Assembly (NCBI GenBank): GCA_016711925.1
Contig: JADJSA010000013.1
Span: 24,048-88,047, forward strand
Source of the DNA: Candidatus Methylophosphatis haderslevensis
Lineage (GTDB): Bacteria > Pseudomonadota > Gammaproteobacteria > Burkholderiales > Rhodocyclaceae
Reading direction: 5' to 3'
Length of the DNA: 64,000 nt
Both the position numbers and the translations under genes were made by a program. This document shows positions 35,623-45,500 of this stretch, one piece after another. The notes beneath the pieces are model-generated. The model was not told where the DNA came from and did not search any database. It worked only from the letters and a program-made list of their open reading frames with translations. The first letter of the stretch is position 1. Each line of letters opens with the position of its first letter.

Positions 35623-36306
35623 TCAACATGTTGCAGAGGCGGCAGGGTGCAGGCTGATGACCGCCCAGCCGGCCCGCCGGGCATGCGCATCGAGCGTGGC
35701 GTCGGGATCGACCGCCACCGGGTGGGTGACTGTCTCGAGCAGCGGCAGGTCGTTCAGCGAATCGCTGTAGAAGCGGCTGACGGCGAAATCGGCCAGCCGC
35801 TGCCCGAGCGTGCCCAGCCACTGCTCGACGCAGGCGATCTTGCCTTCGCGAAAACAGGGCGTGCCGTGCGGCCGGCCGGTGAATTCTCCGTCGATGGCCT
35901 CGGCTTCGGTGGCGACCAGGTGCGCGATGCCGAACTCGCGCGCGATCGGCGCGGTGATGAAGCTGTTGGTCGCGGTGACGATGGCGACCAGCGATCCCGC
36001 GTCGAGGTGCCGGCGCACCAGCGCGCGGGCCGGCTCGAGAATGATCGGCCGGATGCGCGTGGCCATGAACTCGTCGTGCCAGTCGTCGAGCTGCGCGCGC
36101 GGGTGGCGCGACAGCGGCTTCAACTGGAAATCGAGAAACGCCAGGATGTCGAGCGTGCCGGCCTTGTACTGGTCGTAGAAATCCTGGTTGCGCGCTTCGT
36201 AGACTTCGCGGTCGAGCACGCCCTTGGCGATCAGGAACTGCGCCCACTCGAAGTCCGAGTCGCCGGCGAGCAGGGTGTTGTCGAGGTCGAAAAGAACCAG
36301 ATCCAT
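35623..36306 (-). CDS. HAD-family phosphatase (SerB-like)
   Basis: The 227-residue protein is a HAD-IB hydrolase: DLDNTLLAGDSDFEW with the nucleophile Asp7 and acid Asp9, VAIVTATNSFITAPIAREFG (motif II), GKIACVEQWL (Lys, motif III) and FYSDSLNDLPLLE (motif IV). This type is frequently annotated as phosphoserine or histidinol-phosphate phosphatase. ATG 36306 starts the conserved part. Confidence 0.88.
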   Translation of the reverse strand: MDLVLFDLDNTLLAGDSDFEWAQFLIAKGVLDREVYEARNQDFYDQYKAGTLDILAFLDFQLKPLSRHPRAQLDDWHDEFMATRIRPIILEPARALVRRHLDAGSLVAIVTATNSFITAPIAREFGIAHLVATEAEAIDGEFTGRPHGTPCFREGKIACVEQWLGTLGQRLADFAVSRFYSDSLNDLPLLETVTHPVAVDPDATLDAHARRAGWAVISLHPAASATC

Positions 36307-36443
36307 CGGGGAATGCGCTGTGCCGCGCGCAGCGGGAACGTGGAAAGCGCATTGTAAACCCAAGCGCGGGGCGAACCGGATTCCGCCGCTGCGGCCCAAA
36401 GCGGGACCCGGCGGGAAGCGGCCGAGATTGTCGCCGGCGATGG

Positions 36444-37100
36444 TCAGCGGCTCGCCATGACCTCGCGCAGCAGCGGCAGGGTGACCGGGCGCTTGCGTTC
36501 GAGCGACGCGGCATCCACCGCATCGAGCACCGCCAGCAATGCAGGCAGGTCGCGCCGGCCGTGGCGCAGCAGATAGTCGACCAGTTCATCGTCGACTTTC
36601 ATGCCCCGCGCCTGCGCCTGCTCGCGCAGCGTGCGCGCCTTGTCGGCATCCGACAGCGGCTTGATCTCGAAGACCAGGGCGGTGCCGACGCGGGTGCGCA
36701 GATCCTCGCGCAGCGCCAGCCGCAGCGGCGCCACGCTGCCGGCGAGCACCAGCGCCAGCGCGTCGCGGCGCGCCGCGTTGAAGCAGCGGAACAGCGCGAT
36801 CTGCGCCGTGTCGCCGAGTTGTTCCAGGTCGTCGATCAGGAGCAGCGTGCCGGCGGCCGCGTCGAAGTCGCCCGCCGTGGCCCCCGCCAAGTGCATCGCC
36901 GGTCGCGCCGCGCCGCGCCGCGCCGCTTCGAGCAAGTGGCTGCGGCCGCAACCCGGCTCGCCATACAGGTAGAGCAGCTCGCATGCGCCGGGCCGGGTTG
37001 CCGCCTGCAGCCGCGCCAGCACCTCGGCATTGTCGCCGACGACGAAGTTGTCGAGGCGCTTGGGTGTGTCGGGGCGAATGTCGAGTGTCAGTTGCTGCAT
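36444..37100 (-). CDS. hda: DnaA regulatory inactivator Hda
   Basis: Hda binds the replication clamp and stimulates hydrolysis of DnaA-ATP after initiation. The 218-residue protein begins with the clamp-binding-like QQLTLDI motif right at the N-terminus, then the AAA domain with a modified Walker A GEPGCGRSH (Arg for Lys, usual in Hda) and Walker B LLLIDDLEQL. The tail RKRPVTLPLLREVM is typical. ATG 37100 gives exactly this start. It is divergent from purM, a common betaproteobacterial order. Confidence 0.92.
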   Translation of the reverse strand: MQQLTLDIRPDTPKRLDNFVVGDNAEVLARLQAATRPGACELLYLYGEPGCGRSHLLEAARRGAARPAMHLAGATAGDFDAAAGTLLLIDDLEQLGDTAQIALFRCFNAARRDALALVLAGSVAPLRLALREDLRTRVGTALVFEIKPLSDADKARTLREQAQARGMKVDDELVDYLLRHGRRDLPALLAVLDAVDAASLERKRPVTLPLLREVMASR

Positions 37101-37323
37101 GGCTTTGCGTCGGCGTGCGGCGGCAGCAGTCAAATGGACCGGGAGCGCGGCGCGGGCACCAAACGGATTCCGGTAAAATGCGCCCTCGGCTGGTGCGAGC
37201 CAGAAGTCTGGCGGCCTGCGCGGCCGAGTTTATCAAGAATTTTTTTGGCAGACCCGGTTTGGCAACGCTCGCGCTTGCCATTCCGTCCGGATTCATCCAC
37301 TGCGGCGATTGCGCCCGATTTCC

Positions 37324-38382
<1,059 letters not shown>

Positions 38383-38403
38383 TCGCCCGGCGCGCGAAAT
38401 CCC

Positions 38404-38820
38404 TCAGGCCGGCCGGCGCCGCGACATCGCCCATGCTGCGAGTGCGCGCGAGGCGTTCTGCAACGGCGTGAGCGCCAGGACGAATCCGAGCGCCAGACCG
38501 CACAGGTTGCGCAGCATGTCGAAGTAGTCGAAATGCCGGTAACCGATCGCGCCCTGCACGTACTCGAGCGCCACCCCCATGCAGAACAGCCCGATCGCCA
38601 GCCACAACCGGGCGGCGACCGCGCGATAGACCTGGGCAAACCAGATCATCAGCCAGAAATAGGCGACCACATGGCCCAGGTCGAGATCGACGCCGAGGTC
38701 GACATCGCGCGGAATGCGCACCAGCGACAGGTAGATGACCAGCGCCACGAAGCCGTAGCCGCAGCCAAGCAGCAGCGCGCGCCGGCGCCGTTCGTAAAGA
38801 TCGGGTTGTGTCGGGTTCAT
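38404..38820 (-). CDS. VanZ-like membrane protein
   Basis: The 138-residue protein has four helices and the VanZ-like pattern: LVIYLSLVRIP, DLDLGHVVAYFWLMIWFAQV, GLFCMGVALEYVQGAIGYRHFDYFDMLRNLCGLALG. It converges on purM. Function of these proteins outside glycopeptide resistance is unknown. Confidence 0.85.
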   Translation of the reverse strand: MNPTQPDLYERRRRALLLGCGYGFVALVIYLSLVRIPRDVDLGVDLDLGHVVAYFWLMIWFAQVYRAVAARLWLAIGLFCMGVALEYVQGAIGYRHFDYFDMLRNLCGLALGFVLALTPLQNASRALAAWAMSRRRPA

Positions 38821-38898
38821 GGCCGACAGTGTGGCATCGGATTATGGCGAAAGATGGCGCCAATGGGCGTTGGCCGGGATACTTGATGGCCTGCAGCC

Positions 38899-38981
38899 CG
38901 CATGGACAGGCGCTCTGCGGCATGCCTTGCCGCGAAGCCGCATGGACAGGCGTTCTTCGGCATGCCTGCCTGAAGAACGCC
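38899..38981. repeat. Two direct repeats and a 10-bp stem between vanZ-like gene and nadA
   Basis: CCGCATGGACAGGCG and a following CGGCATGCCT segment occur twice, 39 bp apart (from 38899 and 38938). The second copy contains a perfect stem GGCGTTCTTC (38949-38958) with GAAGAACGCC (38972-38981). It follows the nadA stop and could act as terminator or REP-like element. Confidence 0.6.
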
Positions 38982-38995
38982 ATCCGGTGCGGCTC

Positions 38996-40117
38996 TCAGG
39001 CCGGGCCCATGCCCTCCTTGAAAATCACTTTCTGATCCTGGGCGAGATCGCCGGTCGGCTTGGGCGCATTGAGCCGGGCCGAGAAGGCGAGCATGCGGTC
39101 GATGCACTTGTACGCCTGGCGACCGAGTGCCGGGTCGACATGGACCTCGTTGGCGCCGGTTTCCAGCGTGCGGGCGAGGTTGGCCAGCCCGTTCATCGCC
39201 ATCCACGGGCAATGCGCGCAGCTCTTGCAGGTGGCGCCCACGCCCGAGGTCGGCGCTTCGACGAAACGCTTGTGCGGCGAGAGCTGCTGCATCTTGTGCA
39301 GGATGCCCTTGTCGGTGGCGACGATGAACAGCGTCGCATCCATCTGCTGGGTGGCCTGGATCAGTTGGGTGGTCGAGCCGACCGCATCGGCCAGCCGCAG
39401 CACGCCTTCCGGCGACTCGGGATGGACCAGGATCTTCGAGCCGGGATTGGCGGCCTTCGCCGCGGCGAGTTCCTCGGTCTTAAATTCGTCATGCACCACG
39501 CAGGCGCCCTGCCACAGCAGCATGTCGGCACCCGTCTTTTCCTGAATGTAGCGGCCCAGGTGCTTGTCCGGCGCCCACAGGATCTTCTCGCCCAGTTCAT
39601 GCAGATGTTCTACCACCTTGAGGCCGATCGACGAGGTCACCATCCAGTCGGCGCGCGCCTTCACCGCCGCGCTGGTGTTGGCATACACGACCACCGTGCG
39701 GTCCGGATGGGCGTCGCAGAAGGCGGCGAACTCGTCCGGCGGGCAGCCGAGGTCGAGCGAGCAGGTGGCATCCAGATCGGGCATCAGGATGCGCTTTTCC
39801 GGGTTGAGGATCTTCGAGGTCTCGCCCATGAAGCGCACGCCGGCCACCACCAGGGTCGATGACTTGCAGGCGCGGCCGAAGCGCGCCATCTCGAGCGAAT
39901 CGGCCACGCAGCCACCGGTCTCCTCGGCCAGATCCTGCAGATCGGGATGCACGTAGTAGTGCGACACCAGCGTGGCGTCGTGCTCCTCGAGCAGGCGCTT
40001 GATGCGCTCCTTCAGCGCCGCGCGCTCGTCCGGCGCCGGTTCGTCCGGGATCTTCGCCCAGGCTCGTTGCACGGGGGAATTGGGGCGCAGGAATTCGACG
40101 GCGATTGTCTGTGTCAT
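38996..40117 (-). CDS. nadA: Quinolinate synthase NadA
   Basis: NadA makes quinolinate from iminoaspartate and dihydroxyacetone phosphate for NAD synthesis, using a 4Fe-4S cluster. The 373-residue protein has LVSHYYVHPDLQDLAEETGGCVADSLEMAR (first cluster Cys), VVAGVRFMGETSKIL, DLGCPPDEF (second) and KSCAHCPWMAMNGL near the end. Length fits the longer NadA type of proteobacteria. ATG 40117 starts MTQTIAVEFLRP. Confidence 0.95.
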   Translation of the reverse strand: MTQTIAVEFLRPNSPVQRAWAKIPDEPAPDERAALKERIKRLLEEHDATLVSHYYVHPDLQDLAEETGGCVADSLEMARFGRACKSSTLVVAGVRFMGETSKILNPEKRILMPDLDATCSLDLGCPPDEFAAFCDAHPDRTVVVYANTSAAVKARADWMVTSSIGLKVVEHLHELGEKILWAPDKHLGRYIQEKTGADMLLWQGACVVHDEFKTEELAAAKAANPGSKILVHPESPEGVLRLADAVGSTTQLIQATQQMDATLFIVATDKGILHKMQQLSPHKRFVEAPTSGVGATCKSCAHCPWMAMNGLANLARTLETGANEVHVDPALGRQAYKCIDRMLAFSARLNAPKPTGDLAQDQKVIFKEGMGPA

Positions 40118-40171
40118 TGGGTGGCATGGCGGCGCCCCGGGCCGCGGCCGGCGGACTAGGCGGCCGCCCGC

Positions 40172-42490
40172 TCACGGCACGAATTCGACGTCTACGGTGC
40201 GCACATCGCTCAGGCCGGCGCCGTCGACCGCGCGCAACACGTAGCGGCCCGGCTGTGCCGGGTTCCACGCCACGGCCTCGCCGGCGCCGGCGCGGGCGAC
40301 GAAGCCCTGATTGGCGAACCAGAACACGTCGCCGCGCTGCGTGCGCTCGGCGCGCAACGCCACCGGCACCGGTTTGGACAGCCGCACCGAGTAGGTCACC
40401 CCGCGCAGCGGCGAGACGATCTGCGGCGCGTCGCCCTCGCCCGCCTGCGTCGCGCCGCTGCAATCGGGCGCGCGCGGCGGCTCGCGCCGCGGCATGCCGG
40501 CTTCGCGGAACAGCCGCTGCATGTCGCTGGGCCAGAACTCGTGAATCTCGCGCCGCGTGAATTCGTTCGGCGCGCAGACGGCCTGGTTGGTGCGCGAGTC
40601 GATGAACACCGCGCGATGCAACGTCGATGGCCGGATCGGCGATTTGCCGGGCAGGAACCAGGTGCTCACCCGTTCCGGACAATATTCGTTCGGCAGATCG
40701 CCGCTGGCAGCGCACACCTCGACCCGCGACAGGTTGCGCGGCGGCACGCGCGCCGGCTCGGGCGGATCGAGTTGCTGGCTGCGCAGGCTATCGACGATCC
40801 GGAAGAACAGCGGTGCCGCCGCCTTGACGCCGATGAAGGCCGGATTGCCGGCGCCATCGAAGTTGCCGACCCACACCACCAGCACGTAGCGGCCGAATAC
40901 GCCGGCCGACCAGGCATCGCGAAAGCCCCACGAGGTGCCGGTCTTCCAGGCGACCGGGCGCGCTGCCGGTGCGCCGGTGTCGGGCCGTGGATTGGCGGCC
41001 AGCATGTCGAGCGTGACGAAAGCAGCTTCCTCCGACAGCAGCCGCAGCGGCTGCGTCGGCGCCGACCTGTCGTCCGCCGAGTAGGCCAGCGGCCTGAGCG
41101 TGCCGCCATTGGCGAGCATCGCGTAGAGGCGGGCCAGCTCGTCCATCGTCACTTCGCCGCCACCGAGCGCGAGGGCGAGGCCGTAGTGCGACTCGCTCGC
41201 CATTTTCGCCACGCCGGCTTCCTTGAGGAAGTCGTAGAGCCCGGGGCGCGAGAGTTTCGCCGACACCGCCACCGCCGGCACGTTGCGGCTCCTCACCAGC
41301 GCGTCCTGCGCGCTGATCGGGCCGACGAAGCGGCCGTCGAAGTTCTCCGGGCTGAACGGGCCGAACGCGGTCGGCGCGTCCTTGAGTATCGAATGCGGAT
41401 GCAATACGCCCTGGTCGAGCGCCAGCGCGTAGATGAAGGGCTTGAGGGTCGAGCCGGGCGAGCGTTTGGCGGCGGCGCCGTTCACCTGGCCGTCGATGCC
41501 GGCGTCGAAATAGTCCGCCGAACCTACCAGCGCCCTCACCTGCATGCTCTGCGTATCGACCAGCATCGCAGCGGCGTTGCGGATGCCGATGTTGCGGTTG
41601 GCTTCGACGTACTGACGCATCGCGCGTTCGAGTGTGGCCTGCATGCGCAGGTCGACACCGGTGCGGATTTCCGCCGCAGCTTCGCGCTGCTCGCGCAAAA
41701 CCAGATCGGTCAGGTGCGGCGCGCGAAACGGGAGCTGAGCGGTCGAGTGCGTTCGCAACGGCAGCGTCATGTCGGCGGCGTAGCGCGTGTTGTCCGGATG
41801 GCGGGCGAGCCACTGCTGCCACAGGCGCTGGCGCGCATCGGCCAGCGCGAGGGGCAACTGCTGCGGTTGTTCCGCTACCGCATGGGCGACGCGACGGCGC
41901 GGATTCTGCGGGATCACCGCGAGCGTCAGCGCTTCTGGCAGCGTCAATTCCAGCGCGCGCTTGTGAAAGTAGATCAGGCTCGCCGCGCCGGCGCCCTCGA
42001 TGTTGCCGCCATACGGCGCGACGTTGAGATAGGCCTCGAGGATGTCGTGCTTCGAGTAGCGCGCCTCCAGCCACAGCGCGGCGCCGATCTGTCGCAGCTT
42101 GCCCGGCACGCTGCGGCTGTCGATGCCGTACAGGCGCCGCGCGAGCTGCATGGTGATGGTAGAGCCGCCCTGGCGCGTGTCGTCAACGTAGGTCGCGAAT
42201 GCGCTGCGCACCAGCGCCGCCGGATTGACGCCCGGATGCCAGCGGAACCAGCGGTCCTCGTAGAGCTGCACCGCCTCGGGCAGCCGCGGCGACATCTCCG
42301 CGAGCGGCAGCCAGAGCCGGTACTGCTCGTCGCTCGCCAGCGTCAGCCGCATCAGCTCGCCGCCCTGTGCATAGATCGCCGTCGAGCGGGCGAACCGGGC
42401 CGAAGCCGGATCTGCTGGAAGCAGACGCACCAGCGCCAGCGCACCGAGCACGATGCTCGGAAAGACCAGCCACCGGAGCGCCTTCAACAC
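40172..42490 (-). CDS. pbpC: Penicillin-binding protein 1C
   Basis: PBP1C is a bifunctional peptidoglycan synthase of the periplasm. The 772-residue protein has an N-terminal anchor (about 8-25), the glycosyltransferase domain with EDRWFRWHPGVNP and RQGGSTITMQLARRLYG, the transpeptidase with active-site SPGSTLKPFIYALAL, SRN and KTGTSWGFRDAWSAG, and a C-terminal BiPBP_C domain (about 690-772). GTG 42490 begins MLKALRWLVFPS, ten bases after the alpha-2-macroglobulin stop. The yfhM-pbpC pairing is conserved in many proteobacteria. Confidence 0.93.
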   Translation of the reverse strand: MLKALRWLVFPSIVLGALALVRLLPADPASARFARSTAIYAQGGELMRLTLASDEQYRLWLPLAEMSPRLPEAVQLYEDRWFRWHPGVNPAALVRSAFATYVDDTRQGGSTITMQLARRLYGIDSRSVPGKLRQIGAALWLEARYSKHDILEAYLNVAPYGGNIEGAGAASLIYFHKRALELTLPEALTLAVIPQNPRRRVAHAVAEQPQQLPLALADARQRLWQQWLARHPDNTRYAADMTLPLRTHSTAQLPFRAPHLTDLVLREQREAAAEIRTGVDLRMQATLERAMRQYVEANRNIGIRNAAAMLVDTQSMQVRALVGSADYFDAGIDGQVNGAAAKRSPGSTLKPFIYALALDQGVLHPHSILKDAPTAFGPFSPENFDGRFVGPISAQDALVRSRNVPAVAVSAKLSRPGLYDFLKEAGVAKMASESHYGLALALGGGEVTMDELARLYAMLANGGTLRPLAYSADDRSAPTQPLRLLSEEAAFVTLDMLAANPRPDTGAPAARPVAWKTGTSWGFRDAWSAGVFGRYVLVVWVGNFDGAGNPAFIGVKAAAPLFFRIVDSLRSQQLDPPEPARVPPRNLSRVEVCAASGDLPNEYCPERVSTWFLPGKSPIRPSTLHRAVFIDSRTNQAVCAPNEFTRREIHEFWPSDMQRLFREAGMPRREPPRAPDCSGATQAGEGDAPQIVSPLRGVTYSVRLSKPVPVALRAERTQRGDVFWFANQGFVARAGAGEAVAWNPAQPGRYVLRAVDGAGLSDVRTVDVEFVP

Positions 42491-42500
42491 CGCGGCGACC

Positions 42501-45500
42501 TCACTTCGCCGGCTTCTCGACCGTCAGCGTTCCGCCCGCCGAGCGCGCCTGCGTGTCGCGCTCGTACATCGATTCCGCGTAGGCGGGCGGGATGGTGAAC
42601 TGGCCGGCGTTGGTGGCCTTGATCCGGTAGGAGAACTCCGCCAGGTTGCGGCTGGCCGAGCCGTAGAACACGACGCGATCCTCGCGGATGTCGGCATATT
42701 CCATGGCCCAGCTTCCGCCCGCACCGAGCGGGTTGACCCATGCCGCCGGCTGTTCGCCCGGCTGCGGTTCTGCCTGGGTGCGCAGCACCGGTTCGAAGCC
42801 GCCGGGCAGCAGGTCGACGATCGCCAGGCTATGCACGTAGTCGCGATCGACCGCGCGCAGCCGCACCCGCACCGTGACTTCGTCGCCGAGCTTGACCGAC
42901 TTGATCGGCGCACCGCTCGCATCGACGTACTCGCGGATGATCTCGATGCCGTTGCGCAGTTCGGTCTTCGGCGGCGTGCGGTCGAATCCGCTTTCGCTGA
43001 CGGCGTAGTAGCTCTGGATGCCGGCGTCGTTGCCGAAGCGCAGTTTTGCGACGCCCGCGCCGAACGCGACGCGCGGCACCAGATTTTCCGGCAGCGCGAG
43101 CGCTTTGGCCTGGCCCTTGGCATCCACTTCGGCGATCGACAGCTTGCCCAGCGCGGCGGTGCCGACATTGCTGGCGTAGGCGTCGAGCGCGAGTATGGTC
43201 CAGGCCGCCGACAGGGTATTGAACCGGTTGTCGGCCACCGGCTTCATCATCGCCAGCATCGCCTCGGGCGGCAGCGCCCTGGCGCGCGCCGGGAAGTGGC
43301 GCGCCAGCACGTAGAGCGTGGCCGCGTCGCGGATCAGCGGATCGTAGTAGTTGTTGTAGGCGAACGGCTGCCCGCGCTTGACCAGCAATTCGGCCGGACG
43401 CGCGATCAGTTGCGCGGCGAGGCTCTCCTGCTTGAGCAACTGGTACGAGGCGGCGAGCCAGACAGCGGTGAGGTCGTCCTGCCACTGCTTGGGATACTTC
43501 GCCTCCAGCGTCTCGCGCAGACTGGTGAGCATCGCGGTGGTGACGATGCCCTGGCGCGTCAGCAGGTAGGCGGCCTGGGCGCGCGTGCGTGCCGTGTAAA
43601 GATCGGTCGCCGGGCTGGCCGCCAGTTGCTGCAGATAACCGGTTCCGAGTTGCAGCATGTCCTGCGGCACCGCCTCGCCGCGCTCGCGCGCTTCGAGCAG
43701 CAGCTGGATGGCATGCACCGAGGCGAACTCGTCGGCGCGTACCGATGCGCTCCACAAGCCGAAGCCGCCGTCCGCATTCTGGCGCGTGCGCAGCACGCGG
43801 ATCGCCTCGTCGAGCGTCTTGCCCTTGCCGGTCGCGCCGTTGAGCGGTGCGAATTCCGGACGCTTGCCCAGGATCAGTGCCGGCACCGCCTGGCTGACAA
43901 GTTGCTCGGTGCACAGGTGCGGGAAGTTCGCCAGGTAGGTCGACAGGCCGGATGCGGCGACCAGCGGCAGCGGCGACACCACGGCTTCGCGCCTGGCGAA
44001 CTCGACATGCAAGTCGCGCTGCACCGGCACCTCGATCGAGCCCGTGAAGCTGCCGAGCGAAACCACGGTTGCGTGCGGCGTGGCCGGGCGCACGCTGAGA
44101 TCGGTGCCGAGCTTCGCCGACTTGCTGCCCGACTTGTCGCTCAGCGCCGCCGTGAAGGTCAACGTCGCCGAGCCGAGTTGTGCGCTCGCCGCGTCGCGCG
44201 CCTTGACGCGGAACAGCGCCACGCCTTCGCGCAGTTCGCCGATCTCGAGCTTTTGCGTCGCTTCGCCGATCACCTCCAGATGCGGGGTGGCGGCCAGCGT
44301 CACGCTGACCTGGGGCGCCTTGCCGGAGCCGGCCACGTTGTTGGCCACGCCGACGCTCACCTGGAACTCGTCGCCCGGCGCCACCATGCTCGGCACGTTG
44401 GGCGAGAGCACGAAATCGCCGCGCACCAGCGACTTGCTCTGCGCGATGCCGATGGTCTTGTCGTTGATCGCCACCGCCATCACGCGCATCGTGCCATTGA
44501 AGGTGTCCGGCACGGTGTAGCTGAACTCGCGTTCGCCGCCGACATCGACGATGCCCGACCAGAACACGGCCGGCTTGTCGCGCTTGCGCTTGAACGGATT
44601 CAGGTGCTTGCCCAGCGCGCCTTCGGCGTCGCCGCCGGGTGCCGCGGCCGCCATCAGCTTCTTGAACTCGGGCAGGATCAGATCGAGGATCTGGCTGGTG
44701 CGCACATCGAGCGCGCGCTTCTGGAAGAAGTGCGCCAGCGGATCGGCGTTCTGGTAGCGCGCCACCTGCAGGATGCCTTCATCGACCGCGAACACCACCG
44801 CGTGCGTCGGCTCGGCCGCGGTCAGCTTCATCTTCAACTGCTGACCCGGCTTCACCAGTTCCGGCGAGTTCAGAACAAGCTTGTTGGTGCGCTGGGCGAG
44901 GCTGGTGGCAAACGGCACGATGCCGTAGGACAGCGGGCTCATGAAGATCTCGTCGGACGCCGGGTCGCGCACGAACTGCACGCTGACGTAGCCATTGCCC
45001 TCGAAATCCTTGGGCAGGCGAATCTTCTGCACCGAGGCGGTCGAGTCGGCCTTGAACCACTGCTGGGCATAAACCTTGTCGCGCTCGATGGTGATCAGGC
45101 CGGCGCCCACGTAGGGCGCACGGATGTTGATCGCGATCTCGTCGCCCGGCGCATAGTCCTTGCGGTCGAGCGTGAGCTGCAACTCGGCATTGCGCTCCAG
45201 CGAGCGGGTAACGTTGCCCTTGCCGGCCACGCTGTACTCGACACGGTTCAGTTCCAGACCCTGCGCATTGCGCACGACATACGCGTAATTGCCCGGCGTG
45301 TCGCTGGCCAGCGCAAGGTTGTAGCCGGTGGCCGCAATCGCCAGCGGCATCTCCTTGACCAGCACTTCCTTCTTGCGCGATTCGTACTTGTAGAGGCCGC
45401 TTTCGTGCTTGGTCAGCACCGAGACGAACTTGCGCTCGACCAGTTGCAAAGCGAGTTCGCCGGCGGCGGTCTTTTTCGCGCTCGGGTCGATCGCGATCAG